Source: Mesodorylaimus sp. YZB2_4
Taxonomy: Eukaryota > Nematoda > Enoplea > Dorylaimida > Dorylaimidae
Assembly: GCA_030248295.1 (NCBI GenBank)
Contig: JASANH010000938.1
Span: 496,001-560,000 of the forward strand
Direction: 5' to 3'
Length of the DNA: 64,000 nucleotides
Positions 36,700-47,900 of the stretch are shown here, one piece after another. The position numbers and the translations under genes are program-made. Numbering within the stretch: position 1 is the stretch's first letter; each line of letters begins with the position of its first letter. Under the pieces are notes generated by a model. That model was not told where the DNA came from. It ran no database searches and saw only the letters and a program-made list of their open reading frames with translations.

Positions 36700-36990
36700 T
36701 CCCTCTGCGTGTCTCCACTGGGAACACCTCCACGTGAGGGCATCCTGGACCACACACCGACTTCCTCGGACGATGGCGGCTGGGCTTTGGAACCCTGGCG
36801 GTGTTCGACAGCCGAGACTGGCTTCCGTCTCTCCACTCGGAGCACCTCGACGGTACCGGGTGAGTCACCCACGGCCTGGTGTGCAAGGTCAGCGAGGGTT
36901 TATGGTTCGCAAAGCGACCTCCTTCACCGGGGATCGAAACCGGGACGAGTCCAGCCACTCGCTCCCAAGCAATACGGAGAGACGATTGCC
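36700..36990 (+). repeat. Dispersed repeat, plus-orientation copy
   Basis: Shares an ordered set of blocks (GAGGGCATCCTG, GTGTTCGACAG, GGGTGAGTC.CCCACGG, AGCGAGGGTTTATGG, GATCGAA.CCGGGACGAG) with 41085-41360 in inverted orientation. It is short with no coding capacity, so a non-autonomous element is likely; the class is unknown. Confidence 0.75.
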
Positions 36991-37884
36991 GAACCGCTGT
37001 ACCGCACGGATATAGTCAGCTTCTGGCATGAACACGTGATTTAGCAGATTTTTTTCTGGCTTGCTTGTACTTTTGTCTTACTCGGAAGACTCGCTTGTAG
37101 AAGTCAGAATTTGAAAATAACTTTGGACAGGGTTGGTGAATGCTCGTTTCGCTTCGAATGTGTGATCTTATACGAGTATAGTTGACAGCACCGGTTACCT
37201 TGTGAATGATTTGAGCTAATGAAACGAATACTGGAATACTATACGTCTTCCCTCGATATATCCAACATACGAGTAATAATTTTGGGTGCTGATCAGAAAA
37301 ATCTTTTGTTTTTTATTTGAAATGCGAGAAAATGGCTATTACAAAAAGCTTAGGACATACAGGTTTGACTGCACTGAGCGATACAGAATCTCTTGATATT
37401 ACAAATACCTACTTTCTTTTGCTACTACTTTACTGACTAATCTTGAAAACGCTTTTGTCCTAGAATACAATACAGTATATCCAGCTCTCGTCAAAACTTT
37501 ACCATATTAGCAACGAGTCCCAAAAATCTGCCAGAAGAAACAGAGCAGCCATCGTGGTGCTCTTTGGTAACGCTTTTGGGGTGCTGAATACGTGTTTAGA
37601 TCCAGGTGTTTAATCAGTAGACAACGCTTGCATGATTTGGAAGGCGAAACTTCTGTGTGAGAAGTACATAACGTCGACATGCACTGACTGACAGAGAAGA
37701 CAGCGCACTTTCGGCTCTCTGCAATAAAGTCAGTTTGTAGACCAGTACAAATGAAATTCGTCCTTAAAACTCCCATGTTATGCACTTATTTTCTCGCTTT
37801 GCATATCGCGCTCTACTGCTGTTCTTAAGAAACATTTTTCTGTGGAATCTGCTGGTGCAACTGCGCTCTTTCGATTCCATGCAA

Positions 37885-37975
37885 AAAGGGCGCAGCAAAG
37901 AGAGCGCATCCAAAAAGGGCGCATCAGTAATTAGGGCGCACAGAAAAAAGGGCGCAAGCATTGCAAAAGGGTACT
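37885..37975 (+). repeat. Irregular cluster of AAAGGGCGCA-like motifs
   Basis: At least five units of AAA(A)GGGCGCA or AGAGCGCA occur in about 90 bases. Related GCGCTCTTT motifs recur near 38735-38765 and 62695-62735. Confidence 0.6.
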
Positions 37976-37987
37976 AAAGCCCGAAGC

Positions 37988-38104
37988 ATAGTTCGATGCG
38001 ATGCGTCAAATAAGTGTGCGATGCGACACTTTTGGGTGACCTGACAATGTACCATATGCCTAAAACTCGCATCGCAAGCTTATTTGACGCATCGCATCGA
38101 ACTA
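37988..38104. repeat. Long inverted repeat (fold-back element)
   Basis: The left arm, starting TAGTTCGATGCGATGCGTCA near 37989, and the right arm ending TGACGCATCGCATCGAACTA at 38104 are nearly perfect reverse complements of about 38 bases, around a loop of about 40 bases. It could be a MITE-like element or a hairpin. Confidence 0.85.
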
Positions 38105-39041
38105 CATTTCCAGCTTAAGGAGCAAAGGCGCAATCAGCCACCGGTTATAAGTGAGCGATCGGTGTATTGATGACTATAATAATCATTCGACTGTCCAGTT
38201 TGACTTTCGAACCATACCCAAACCCATGGTTAGATTTCGCACCACGTATAACTAATACGTAGAGTATATCTACCGGAAAGAGAATATAGAGAAAATGGAG
38301 AAATGTCGTTCTAAAAGAGGAAAAATTGAGAGGAAATGTATGTAATATCTACAAGCAAAACAAAGGCCGCTGTTTTACACGAAGTCAAACAATTACAGAT
38401 GCGATCACAAGCAACCTGACGATTGCGAAAAGAACGATCAGCTATCGCAAAGCACAGAGGGAGCAAGATGCGAGTCAGTTAACTCATTTCTGCCTCTAAA
38501 ACTTGTTCAAGGTCCCGAGAGCCCATATCTCAATTTTTCAATCACAGCTGCTCAACGCGTTCGCACGGGCATTCTTGCTGCTCCAACAAAACTTCATCTC
38601 TTTCCAGGAGCTGTGACTCCGCATGATTATCAGAAATAAGGCAAACATTGGCTGGTCAGACGGCTCTTTATCGGTCAGGGTCCGAATGCAATTCTTGCCT
38701 TTCTTTGCTTTCAAAAAGAAAAAATTATATACACTTGCGCTCTTTCTGCCATGCGCTCTTTTTACCCATGCGATTTTTGAAAGCGCGTTCCTCAGCTTAT
38801 GAGTATTATTGATTGATCCACTTCGGATTGTTTCAAGCACCATTTGTAAAATAAAAGCAGGACAAAGCAATGGCAACTAACAATTTAGTAAACGCAAATC
38901 AGCTGGGGCGAGAGAAAAATGACTTTATCTTCATATTGAGAACAAATGAACTGCGTGATGAGTGATGGATGGTTGGCTGTGCCCAAAATTGATTGAACGG
39001 CTCGGTGGAGGGTCTTAGCCGCCCAATGACTCCAGCGATGT

Positions 39042-40115
39042 TTAATATCCAGGAGCCAAACGGGCTGGTGGGCAGTGGTCGCAGCTGCCTGGGGCACCGG
39101 GTTTTCCCTTTTCGCCTGGACCGCCTGGACCGCCATTTTTGCCAGGGCCGCCAGGGGCACCACCATCTCCGGGCGGACCAGCGGGACCGGGTCCACCATC
39201 CTTGCCTGGAGCACCGGGCAGGCCAGGGGAACCACCTGGGCCTGGTTTGCCAGCGGCACCAGGGGCTCCAGCGGGACCAGCTTTGCCGGGGACGAGCTTG
39301 CCGTTCTCACCTGAAGAGGCCCAAATGAGTGTTTAGGCCTTACATTATGACAAAATTAAGCCGCTTACCAGGGGCTCCCTTCTCTCCTCCGTTTCCAGGG
39401 GGTCCATTAGGGCCGGGTGGACCACGCGGGCCTTGGTCGCCTGGTTTGCCATCAGAGCCAGGAGTTCCAGGGTCGCCGGCTGGTCCGTCCTTGCCTTTCT
39501 CGCCTGGGGGACCACCATCTCCTGGTGGAGCTTCGCATGGGCATTGTTCGGCCACCTTGCCGAGCAACTCAGGTTGCGGTGGTGCAGCGGGACCACGGTC
39601 ACCGGGTTCACCAGGGAAGCCATCAACGCCGTCATGGCCGTCAACACCAGGACCACCTTGTGGGCCAGCTGGACCACGATGACAAGTACAGCACTGTCCT
39701 AATATGACTGGTGTCGTGGCCTGAGGCTCGTCCTTTTCGATCTTGCTTGCCCAGACCTTCAAGCTGGCTGCCGTGTTGGCCGCGGCACGGCGAGAACGCA
39801 GGTTGTTCAAAGCGTTTATCAAGCGGCCAGAGCGGGCATCGGCGCCACCACCAACCGATTGGATGTCCAACATTTCACGCCAGATGTCGCGAGATCGTGC
39901 CTAAACGGGGCTCAACTTTAATAGGCCTTCATTAAAACAAGTCTTTTCTGGTAGCGTACCTTGCAGAAGTCGATTTCGACCTGGACCGAGGCTTCCAAGG
40001 TTTGGACATAGTGGAAGACCATGGGGAATGTCAGGAGACATCCAGTGACAGCCACTGTGCTGAACACGATGGCCGCGAAGGCGATGGTACGCGACGACGA
40101 TGCTTGGTAACCCAT
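39042..40115 (-). CDS. Nematode cuticle collagen, 318 aa
   Basis: Structural collagen of the worm cuticle. Three exons (39960-40115, 39369-39900, 39042-39310) join in phase to 957 bases. The N-terminus [20 protein letters not shown] begins the nematode cuticle collagen domain with its membrane or signal segment, followed by [13 protein letters not shown] and [21 protein letters not shown] Cys cluster starts the triple-helical part, which has Gly-X-Y runs broken by a Cys-containing gap ([10 protein letters not shown]). It ends with [13 protein letters not shown], a typical cuticle-collagen C-terminus. The start is ATG 40113-40115; the open frame extends further only with a TTG. A TATA box lies 60 bases upstream. 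This gene is the clearest nematode marker in the window. Confidence 0.96.
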
Positions 40116-40174
40116 GCTGAGTGACAATGCTGCTCGGTCTCGACTTCACTGGTCACTCCCAAATATGCTGTGCC

Positions 40175-40181
40175 TTTTATA
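40175..40181 (-). promoter_or_regulatory. TATA box (TATAAAA) of the collagen gene
   Basis: On the minus strand, 60 bases upstream of the collagen ATG. Confidence 0.65.
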
Positions 40182-41084
40182 GTCTGCAAATAGGATGCGG
40201 CTTTGACCCATTTTCTCACCTCGCTGGCTCACTAAGCAGAGCAGAAGATAGGACTTCAGCTATTTCAGGAAGTCAATAATGTGTGACGGCTACTTTTCAT
40301 ATTTCTCTCTTCTGCCTACACAAAATCCACGCACCAGAAATAGTTGACCAGTTTCTTTTCGCGTCGTATTTCTTCCGATCTAGTTGACTCCATTTCGGCC
40401 TTTTGGGAAGATGAAGGATGAGCGTGTCGTATGCGAGTGCGCGCATCGTGTCTTTTATGGCTGGGAGGGAATCTCTGTATGGCTTTGTTGACTCTAAAAA
40501 GATCGTGCTAGGGCACCCAAATAAAATGAAAACGAGCGTGCTTTAGTGTTGATCTAAAATGGTTTAAAACTGGTATTGTATTAAAATTACCTCGTCCTTT
40601 GCTTCATCATGGCAACATGGTGCGGCGAAACTTCTATCTGATATTTCGCATCGACAGTTCCAAGTGCAAGGGAAAGCAGATAGTGACGTAGCAGTCATCA
40701 TTCTTCTCTCTGTTGAAGCCAGCCAAAGAAGTCAGCCGTAACATGCAAATATGTAGGGTACCTATGTATGTGGCTAAATCGGGTGGTATGATAAAATGTT
40801 CGCTTGGGTACTCTTGCTGATATTCCCCAGGCTAGAGCACTTCGTCATTACTCAGGGTGAAGCTGTGCAACTTTGACACAGGGAGTCCATGATGACACTA
40901 AATTATTGCAACTGATGCAGATGCGCTCACTTTACTACGGGGGGGGGGGGCTATTCCTGCCACGCAGACCCGGAACCCAAAGAAGATCACCCTTCTTGGT
41001 CTCCCACCTCTCGAGTGCATCTACATGTATTTTCTGTCGAGTAAACCGTGGATTGTGAAGGCAAAAGCGGCCGCCGTGGTGTCG

Positions 41085-41360
41085 TCGTCTACCAGTATTG
41101 TTTGGTGTGCGAGCGTAGGCTCGTCCCGGATTCGATCCGTAGCGACGGTGGCTTGTGTACCATAAACCCTCGCTGTCCTTGTAAGGCAGACCGTGGGCGA
41201 CTCACCCAGTAACATCGAGATCGAGAGACGGGAAGCAGCCGAGCGACTAGACAGTTCCTCTGTCGAACACAGGCAGGGTTCACAGCCTACTCGCCATTGT
41301 ACGTGGAAGCTACTGCCTAGTTCAGGATGCCCTCAAGTGGACGCAGAGAGTGATCCCCTC
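41085..41360 (-). repeat. Dispersed repeat, inverted copy
   Basis: Reverse complement of the element at 36700-36990 with the same block order. A 12-base G run lies just outside it at 40939-40950. Confidence 0.75.
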
Positions 41361-42205
41361 ACGCCCTTGCTTAGCAGGGCTCTGTTGAAGCGGGAGGAGT
41401 CAAGAAACTTGAACCATGAAGCGACCGTTATCGGGTCAGGAGTAAGGACTTATTGTAATACGACTGGGTCCGTATTACTGGAGGGAGTGACCGGTGGAGT
41501 GTTTGCACCACGCCAAAAACCCAGGGCAGTCTACTAAGTCCTCCGACCTAGTACATGGCTGAAACGTCACCCTGACGGGTGACGCTCCCAGCAGCCGGCT
41601 CCGTGCAGAATATCGATTGCCAGTCGAGCCTCTATATTATCAGTATGGACTGCCAGCCAACACTGCACTGACTGACGGCGCACCACTAAAAAGACAGGTT
41701 AGCATCAATGAAATCAAGGACCAGTCAGGATTAGTCAAATTCATACGTTGCCCACTTCTTGCATCACCACACTTCTGGGTGCACCAAACACGACGACAAG
41801 AAACGAAAACAAAAACACGAAATTATCGCAAGATCACTGAGGATCGCAAGATCACTGAGGATACCTCTGTTCGCAGTGCAGTGAACGTGCCTGTGAATAG
41901 CCAGCATTTATCTGATTGTACATATCTACATATGTGCTGTATCCCGTTCCTGTTTTTGAGTATTTCTGTATTCGGCTCATCTCATTTCGTACACTGCAAT
42001 AACGGATGATCGAGTGATTTGGTCACCGCCCGTTTGGACCATATCTGATACCACTAAGGGTGCACTAATATGGCGGAGTCAGTCTAGTTTTGGATTCTTT
42101 CTTGATCAGTGAATTACAAATAAAAAGAAGCACGCTTTGCTTGTTTTATAGTCGAAATAAGGTTAGGATTATGCATTTTCACAAGCATTTTATTTCTTCA
42201 TCCGC
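41361..42205. other. Repeat-like intergenic DNA
   Basis: A 130-codon open frame at 41617-42009 contains a small direct repeat (AAGATCACTGAGGATC...) and no known domain. It may belong to the adjacent repeat. No gene is called. Confidence 0.35.
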
Positions 42206-42457
42206 TCATCGCCATCTGCTAGTCCAGCTGCCCAGGCCGCTCAGATCTTTTGCGACTTGTCTCTTACAATAAATAAGCTGGGTAAACAAATTTAGAATAT
42301 CCAAGTCTTCGCTGATTCTTTTTTTCGCTGTAATTTCTTTCGCGAGCAGCACAATCATAGCATCTTTCACAGTAATTCGGCAATCTATTTTTGGCAAAGC
42401 ACTGCGATCAGGATAGTGCGGGAAAGCCAAGCGGAAAATTTGAGACAGTAGGTACAT
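42206..42457 (-). CDS. Candidate small ORF or terminal exon, 83 aa
   Basis: The frame starts MYLLSQIFRL, contains ITVKDAMIVLLAKEITAKK and ends SWTSRWR. On the same strand an AATAAA lies 12-17 bases after the stop, which supports a 3' end. It may be the last exon of a longer gene. Upstream minus-strand frames at 42385-42648 look partly protein-like but I could not join them confidently. No family recognised. Confidence 0.25.
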   Translation of the reverse strand: MYLLSQIFRLAFPHYPDRSALPKIDCRITVKDAMIVLLAKEITAKKRISEDLDILNLFTQLIYCKRQVAKDLSGLGSWTSRWR

Positions 42458-44291
42458 ATTTCCTCGCACGCCGTGTGCTGATATTCCCCTTTTTTCTGAA
42501 ATTTGTTAGCTTTTATTACGCCGCCAACGACTCTTAACGTTTGCATTGCGCCGAAATCACTACTGTAGGCATTTCTTGTACTTCGAGGCAGTATCATCAT
42601 CATGCTCACGCCCGCTCCCATTTTGTGCCAACTCGACAATACATGCAAGCAGTTCTGCGCTTGACCACCCTGCTCGGCTGCTGCGAGGCGATGAAAACAT
42701 CCTTGGGGATATGGTTCCTTAACAACCTACGCATAAAAAGACAGCCCCAGAAGTCAACGACAGACCCTTATCAGACTGGATTCCAGTTCATGCATCATTA
42801 GATCTAACAAGTCGCACGCAATCACTAAACCAGCAGAATTCTTTGAGAAAGCAAATGGTCCCAAACTCAAAAAAGGTTTTGGGGTTTAAACTGTAACTTT
42901 TACTCAAGAAAGCGTCTTATATCCGTCTAACTACCACACTCTGTAACTTCTTCTGTAGATATCGGCCAGGGTCTCTCGCACAACTGTCATTGGCAGGTTT
43001 TGCTCTTGCGAAGACTGAAGCCAAGCTTAAAGTCAGCACAAGCCAGAGCAAAATATTAACAAGTCTCCAGATCCCATTCGCACGCAGGAACTTGCTGAAA
43101 AGAAGAGGATGTAGTAGGACTTGTTGAAGCTCATGGTCAAGCTTCTAAATCATCAGTTTGTTCTATCGCGCCTTTAGCTCTTGATGACTAAAGAGATGAG
43201 AACCGTTCCGCTCCGCTCACCGATGACACTGCAATCGGTTGAAGAGGAAAGGCGAGCCAGAGACCACAGTAGGTAATCTTGTAAATGGATTGCGAACGAT
43301 TGCAGTGCCCTTGAGCACATTCGTAAAGGTTTAACTAAATAAAAGCAAATATTTCACTAGAACGACCATCTACTGATTTGCTGCTTATTGAAGTGTGCAT
43401 GTTTGCGCAAGTCGCTCACCGCAGGCCGAAGAGCCCACTTGCAGCTGTTAGCTATACCACTCCTACTACATACAAGCGCATTCAGAAAGTTCCCTGCATA
43501 CGCCCATCTGCGTGAAGTTTGGTCAGTTCAGAAAGTGGAGCACGCCCAATTACGGGGATTCAAACCAGTGTCCTCCCTAAGCGGAAGATAAGACATAACG
43601 GGGGCATAACAATTCGCACGAACAGGTAAACATCGGCCAGCACGCAACGCCCCACGTTGTCGAAGTCGTTCTGTAATGCTAACCTTCATCACAGTTTGCC
43701 TGTTCCGCAATGCGGCGTTTTCTTCCTACAACTGTGTGGGCGAGATCGATAGTCAGCTGCCCCTGACTGAGTCAACATCGCTTTTCGACGTCAGCTCGAC
43801 GTTGACTGTCACGAGGTCTTTCCAGGCGTTTCGAAATCGCGAGGACTACATTCGTGCGCAAGGCAGTATCAACAATTCTACCACATTTGGAGGAATCATT
43901 AAAACTTAATTGGGAGATCGACCTAATATTTTCATTGTAGAAATATTTAGTAATACTAGAGGCATCTTTAACCATTTTTTAATTTTACAGATTTGATCTA
44001 TTACTGAACTTATTGAGTAAACGGACAAAGCGTTATTTTCCTTAACGTGGCTCCGCACGCGACGCGGCCATGATGATGTTTCGCTTTGGCGAGTACAACA
44101 TGCCTCGACGCTATGCGGACCTCATTCGATCGTTCTAGATTCGTTGGGATCGGTCGGTTATCTTATTTCGTCTTGGAAATTCCGGTTGAAGGTACCAAAA
44201 CGTTAAGTCTGGTACTCTCTTGACCCTAGTGAGCACTGCCTACCATAGTTTTCTGAGTGAACCAGTATCTAAATAAGGTACAGTACCAAAA
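42458..44291. other. Intergenic with a gene fragment
   Basis: Apart from the duplicated fragment at 43088-43306, no supported gene is present. Confidence 0.4.
43088..43306 (+). pseudogene. Partial copy of the SERTA-like gene
   Basis: Matches 44690-44892 closely (GGACTTGTTGAAGCTCATGG, CCGCTCCGCTCACC, GAAGAGGAAAGGCGAGCCAG) in the same orientation. It has changes and an insertion near GACCACAGTAGGTAAT, and lacks the rest of the gene. Confidence 0.85.
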
Positions 44292-44996
44292 ATGACTTTG
44301 CTATCGAATGCGTTCGTTGCTGCTCCTAGCTCGAACTCAGACCATACGGTCGCCACCAGTGATCAAAGATCAGTCGCTGATTCGCCGTCGACATGCCAAA
44401 ATGGTTCGGCTCAAACCCCCAGTCAAGTGTTGGCCATGACGATCAAGAAGAAACGAAAGCTACTCCGAAAGAGAGACCGAAATTTGCGGGTAGAGATTCT
44501 TTTGACTTCAACAATCCGTCGTCTTTGTCAGGAGATCGGTGATCATTTGCGATCACGGCGAATGGGCAATTCAAAACGAAGATCGCCGACGTCAACGCCC
44601 GAACACGAAGAAAACGATGGCTGGTCAACGCCTACAGTAAGACACTGTCCCGCTAAACGGAGTCGTTTCGAGCAAGAGGACGAGACTTGTAGAAAAGAGG
44701 AGGAGGTGGGACTTGTTGAAGCTCATGGTCAAGCTTCCGAATCATCAGTTTGTTCTGTCGCGCCTTTAGCTCTTGATGACCAAAGAGATGAGGACCGCTC
44801 CGCTCCGCTCACCAATGACACTGGCGATCGGTTGAAGAGGAAAGGCGAGCCAGAGACTAGCTTATGTTGTAAACGGATTGCGAATAATGCTTCGCCCGCG
44901 ATTAGTGAGGACACTTTCAACGAGAAGGATCCGTTTGGGTTGGACGATTTCTTCAGGTCCTTGAGAACGTGTCGCGTTGGTGGATCAAAGCGATAA
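44292..44996 (+). CDS. SERTA-domain-like nuclear protein, single exon, 234 aa
   Basis: The protein starts MTLLSNAF with a Ser-rich N-terminus. Residues about 46-90 (VLAMTIKKKRKLLRK, then LRVEILLTSTIRRLCQEI) resemble a SERTA motif, a short helix-turn module in transcriptional co-regulators, preceded by a basic stretch. A second basic patch (PAKRSRF) may be a nuclear signal. The middle is acidic and the end (DPFGLDDFFRSLRTC) is an amphipathic acidic segment like those that activate transcription. The SERTA assignment is tentative. No introns are needed. Part of the gene is duplicated about 1.6 kb upstream. Confidence 0.6.
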   Translation: MTLLSNAFVAAPSSNSDHTVATSDQRSVADSPSTCQNGSAQTPSQVLAMTIKKKRKLLRKRDRNLRVEILLTSTIRRLCQEIGDHLRSRRMGNSKRRSPTSTPEHEENDGWSTPTVRHCPAKRSRFEQEDETCRKEEEVGLVEAHGQASESSVCSVAPLALDDQRDEDRSAPLTNDTGDRLKRKGEPETSLCCKRIANNASPAISEDTFNEKDPFGLDDFFRSLRTCRVGGSKR

Positions 44997-47900
44997 GTCA
45001 GTCCTGACTGGAATAACCCTATTCGTGCGATTTCCGTCCCGAGCTCAAGTCACTCCAGGAACTGGCATCATGTACGCACAAAGAGACAGTGCGTTGTAAG
45101 TGTTAAGTGATGAGCTTGCACATTTTTGTACGTATGCAGGACGCGAACCGATTTTGAGTCATTCCCACCTGACGATTTCGGGACTTCTGTACGCGGGCGA
45201 TCGATTCACGGGCGCTGACGATTTTGGTTATTTTGGTGTGTATTTTTTGGAATACTGTAATCCCGTATGGGTCTCGGGCCCTGGGTTTGGACTTATGCAT
45301 GACTTATGTACATAAACCTGTGTTGTTTTGAGGAAATAGAACCATCCATGCTTTAGATCGTGTCGCTACGATTTCTTTGTGTCTTTTACAGAAATGGCCG
45401 CCCCGAATCGTCAGCAGCTGGACGTCAGTCCAACGTGCAATTGCGAAGTCTTCAACGTCACGCTTAGCAAGCATTCAGTCAGGCCTGTTGGGTTTGCAGG
45501 AAGGGTGGGTTGGGTGGGTGGGGCGGGTAACACGTTTTGGTTAGTCATGCAGGACTTTCGATGACGTTGTCGTCGCTCAAGCCGTGACGTGGCGGGCACG
45601 CAGGAGGAATCTGGCAGAGCAGAAATCCGAACTGAGGTTCTCCCATCGAAATATGGGGCGTGCAAAAGATGGTGGCAAGTGGTGTATAAGTTTTCCAATC
45701 GTATCTTCGTCCCATCCATTTCGCATCGCTGGTCGATGCCCCCCTTTGGCCTAGTTCCATTTCAGTGCCACGCACCTGCGAAAGTAGAGCGCAGTCGTTC
45801 CAAATACATACATCTTCAGTGTTCGTCAAATATTCGAATCTACTTTTTGAATCAGCCTAAAATGGAGAATGGGTTTGACATGCAAGTGTGTTCCCTCGCC
45901 CTTGTCCAACTTGTGTGTCTATTTTTATCCAGATGCAGCTGTTGCGAAGACATCTCTATTCTTTTTTCGCTTGCGTAGTTCAACCCACGCATCGCTCAAA
46001 TTGGGCCAAGCCTATAAAGTGAAACTCCTTTGGACTCGGCTAAGTGACCTGTGTGGAGAGCTGGTTTGGACTGCTGAATGTTGTCGCCCTAACTTGCTGT
46101 GTAAGCGCGATTGTGTCGTGAGTTTTTATTACATTTAGCATGCGACGTCCTCTGGATCGCGCACCTGGCCTAGCCAATCGTGTTCGGTTTCGTAAGCCTT
46201 TTTATGGAGTTTCTGTTGGCTCTAGTGCTCGCCTTTTTTGTGTCCAACTCGAGGGTTGATTGCAGGTTCACAATAGCCGCTTTCTGTACTGACAGACGAG
46301 TGCCGAAAATGGGTGTCCACTTCTGGTGGTGATAGCTAGCAGAGTTTGTTGTGATCAGTGGTTCTAATTAGACCAATGGCTGACCTTTCATTTTGCTCTC
46401 TGGTGAATGATGTTTGGGTTTTAGAGAAACACTGGAGTTGTTTGATGGTATGAGGCAGCACACGTGTAAGTGGTATACTGAAAGAGTGGTTTCGCCTTTA
46501 CTTGCTTTAATTTTAGCAAATATGCTGACTACAGGGTCTCGTATCCAGGCTTTGGTTTGGGTGCTTGCCTTTTAGCTGTCGTAAGTTGCACCCCTGGAGT
46601 TTTTTCTGTTACAGTATATGTCATTGCCACGCGGTTGTCTATGGTGCACATAGATTTCATGGCCAATCACGTGTCGGGTTTGACGTTAGTAGCCGCTGGC
46701 ATGTTCCTTCGCGGTATGATTGCTTTATAACAGTCCAGTGAGTGGCACTCGCACCCGGACAGTCCCGAGTAACCTTTCTCCGTTGACCGTTCTAAAACTT
46801 ATGTTGTGCACTGGGTTACTTGCTATATTCTAGGTGCTCTGTTCAACTGAGACCCCTAATCGTGGATCATGTTAATTGAGTGTTATTGGCTTGCAGGTCT
46901 TTCTTTCTCAGCTTACAGCATCGATAAGTTGTGATTTGAGTTGCATTTTCAGAGAACACGCTATGATGCATTGCTAACTGTTAGCATACTCGTGAGTCAT
47001 CTCGCCAACAGTATGTTTTCCTTAATGTGGAATTTGTGGAGTGAGTACTTTTCCAGGCTTCATCGTTTAAAACTAGAGGCTGGTCTTGGCGTATGAAAAG
47101 CTTGCACTCGGTATTGTTTCAAGTAACTGATGCTTTTTCTTGAAACTATGTTAAGAGCACTGCTAGCACAGCAGGCACTGATGCTTTGATAACTTCTGTA
47201 CCTGGTCTTTGACGAATGGCGTTCAGGGATATCACTTAAATGTTGCCCGCCCCGCGGCTTCTTATTGAATGCACTTTTAGTGAAAGCGTCCTCAGTCAAG
47301 GTGTCATGGTGGGCTAATGCTAGTTCGAATGACGAATAGAGAGTAAGCAGTGGACATTTTCTGTTCCCCAACTTGTACGGATTTTGTAGATTCCTTGTCG
47401 ATGCGGTGTTGTTGCAGATTAGGGCTGCTATCCAAATGGTCTAATGACCTCGCTATGGGCTTGGTAATGCTTATGATGTGGATCCTTGTGTCTTATACTT
47501 TCAGATATCTCAAACTGACGCCTTTGTTATCTCATTTCCATAACGGGACTAAGTTAGTTGACTTGCTTTCTTGTCCAACATTGCACCTGCATTTTAGATT
47601 TCTGTCGCGATGAGGCTTGCTGGTTGGACCGTCGAGGTGTAATTTACAAACGCGTCCAGCATGGTGGGCTTCACTTTTGGTTTGGGTGCGAGTAGTTACG
47701 TTGGATTGAAAGGCTTTAACTAAACTATGATCAAGGCTCTTTTGTTCACACCTAGCACAGAATGGAGGGTGAATTCTTTTTGCTTTAGATGAAAGGGAAG
47801 TGGTCGTGGTGGTGTCTTGGCGTGCCTTGAGTTTGAATTGTTTGCGTCATTGTGGGTGGTGGTAACTCGATTTGGAACGGTCAGTTGGGTTGTGGAGTGA

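Larger units (their letters stand above)
36991..39041. other. Repeat-rich intergenic DNA
   Basis: Holds an AAAGGGCGC-type motif cluster (37885-37975) and a fold-back element (37988-38104). No gene is supported up to the collagen stop. Confidence 0.5.

Noticed and set aside
43540-43620. Possible tRNA-like T-arm (GGGGATTCAAACC)
   Set aside because: The flanking bases do not pair into arms on either strand; no tRNA gene was found in the window.
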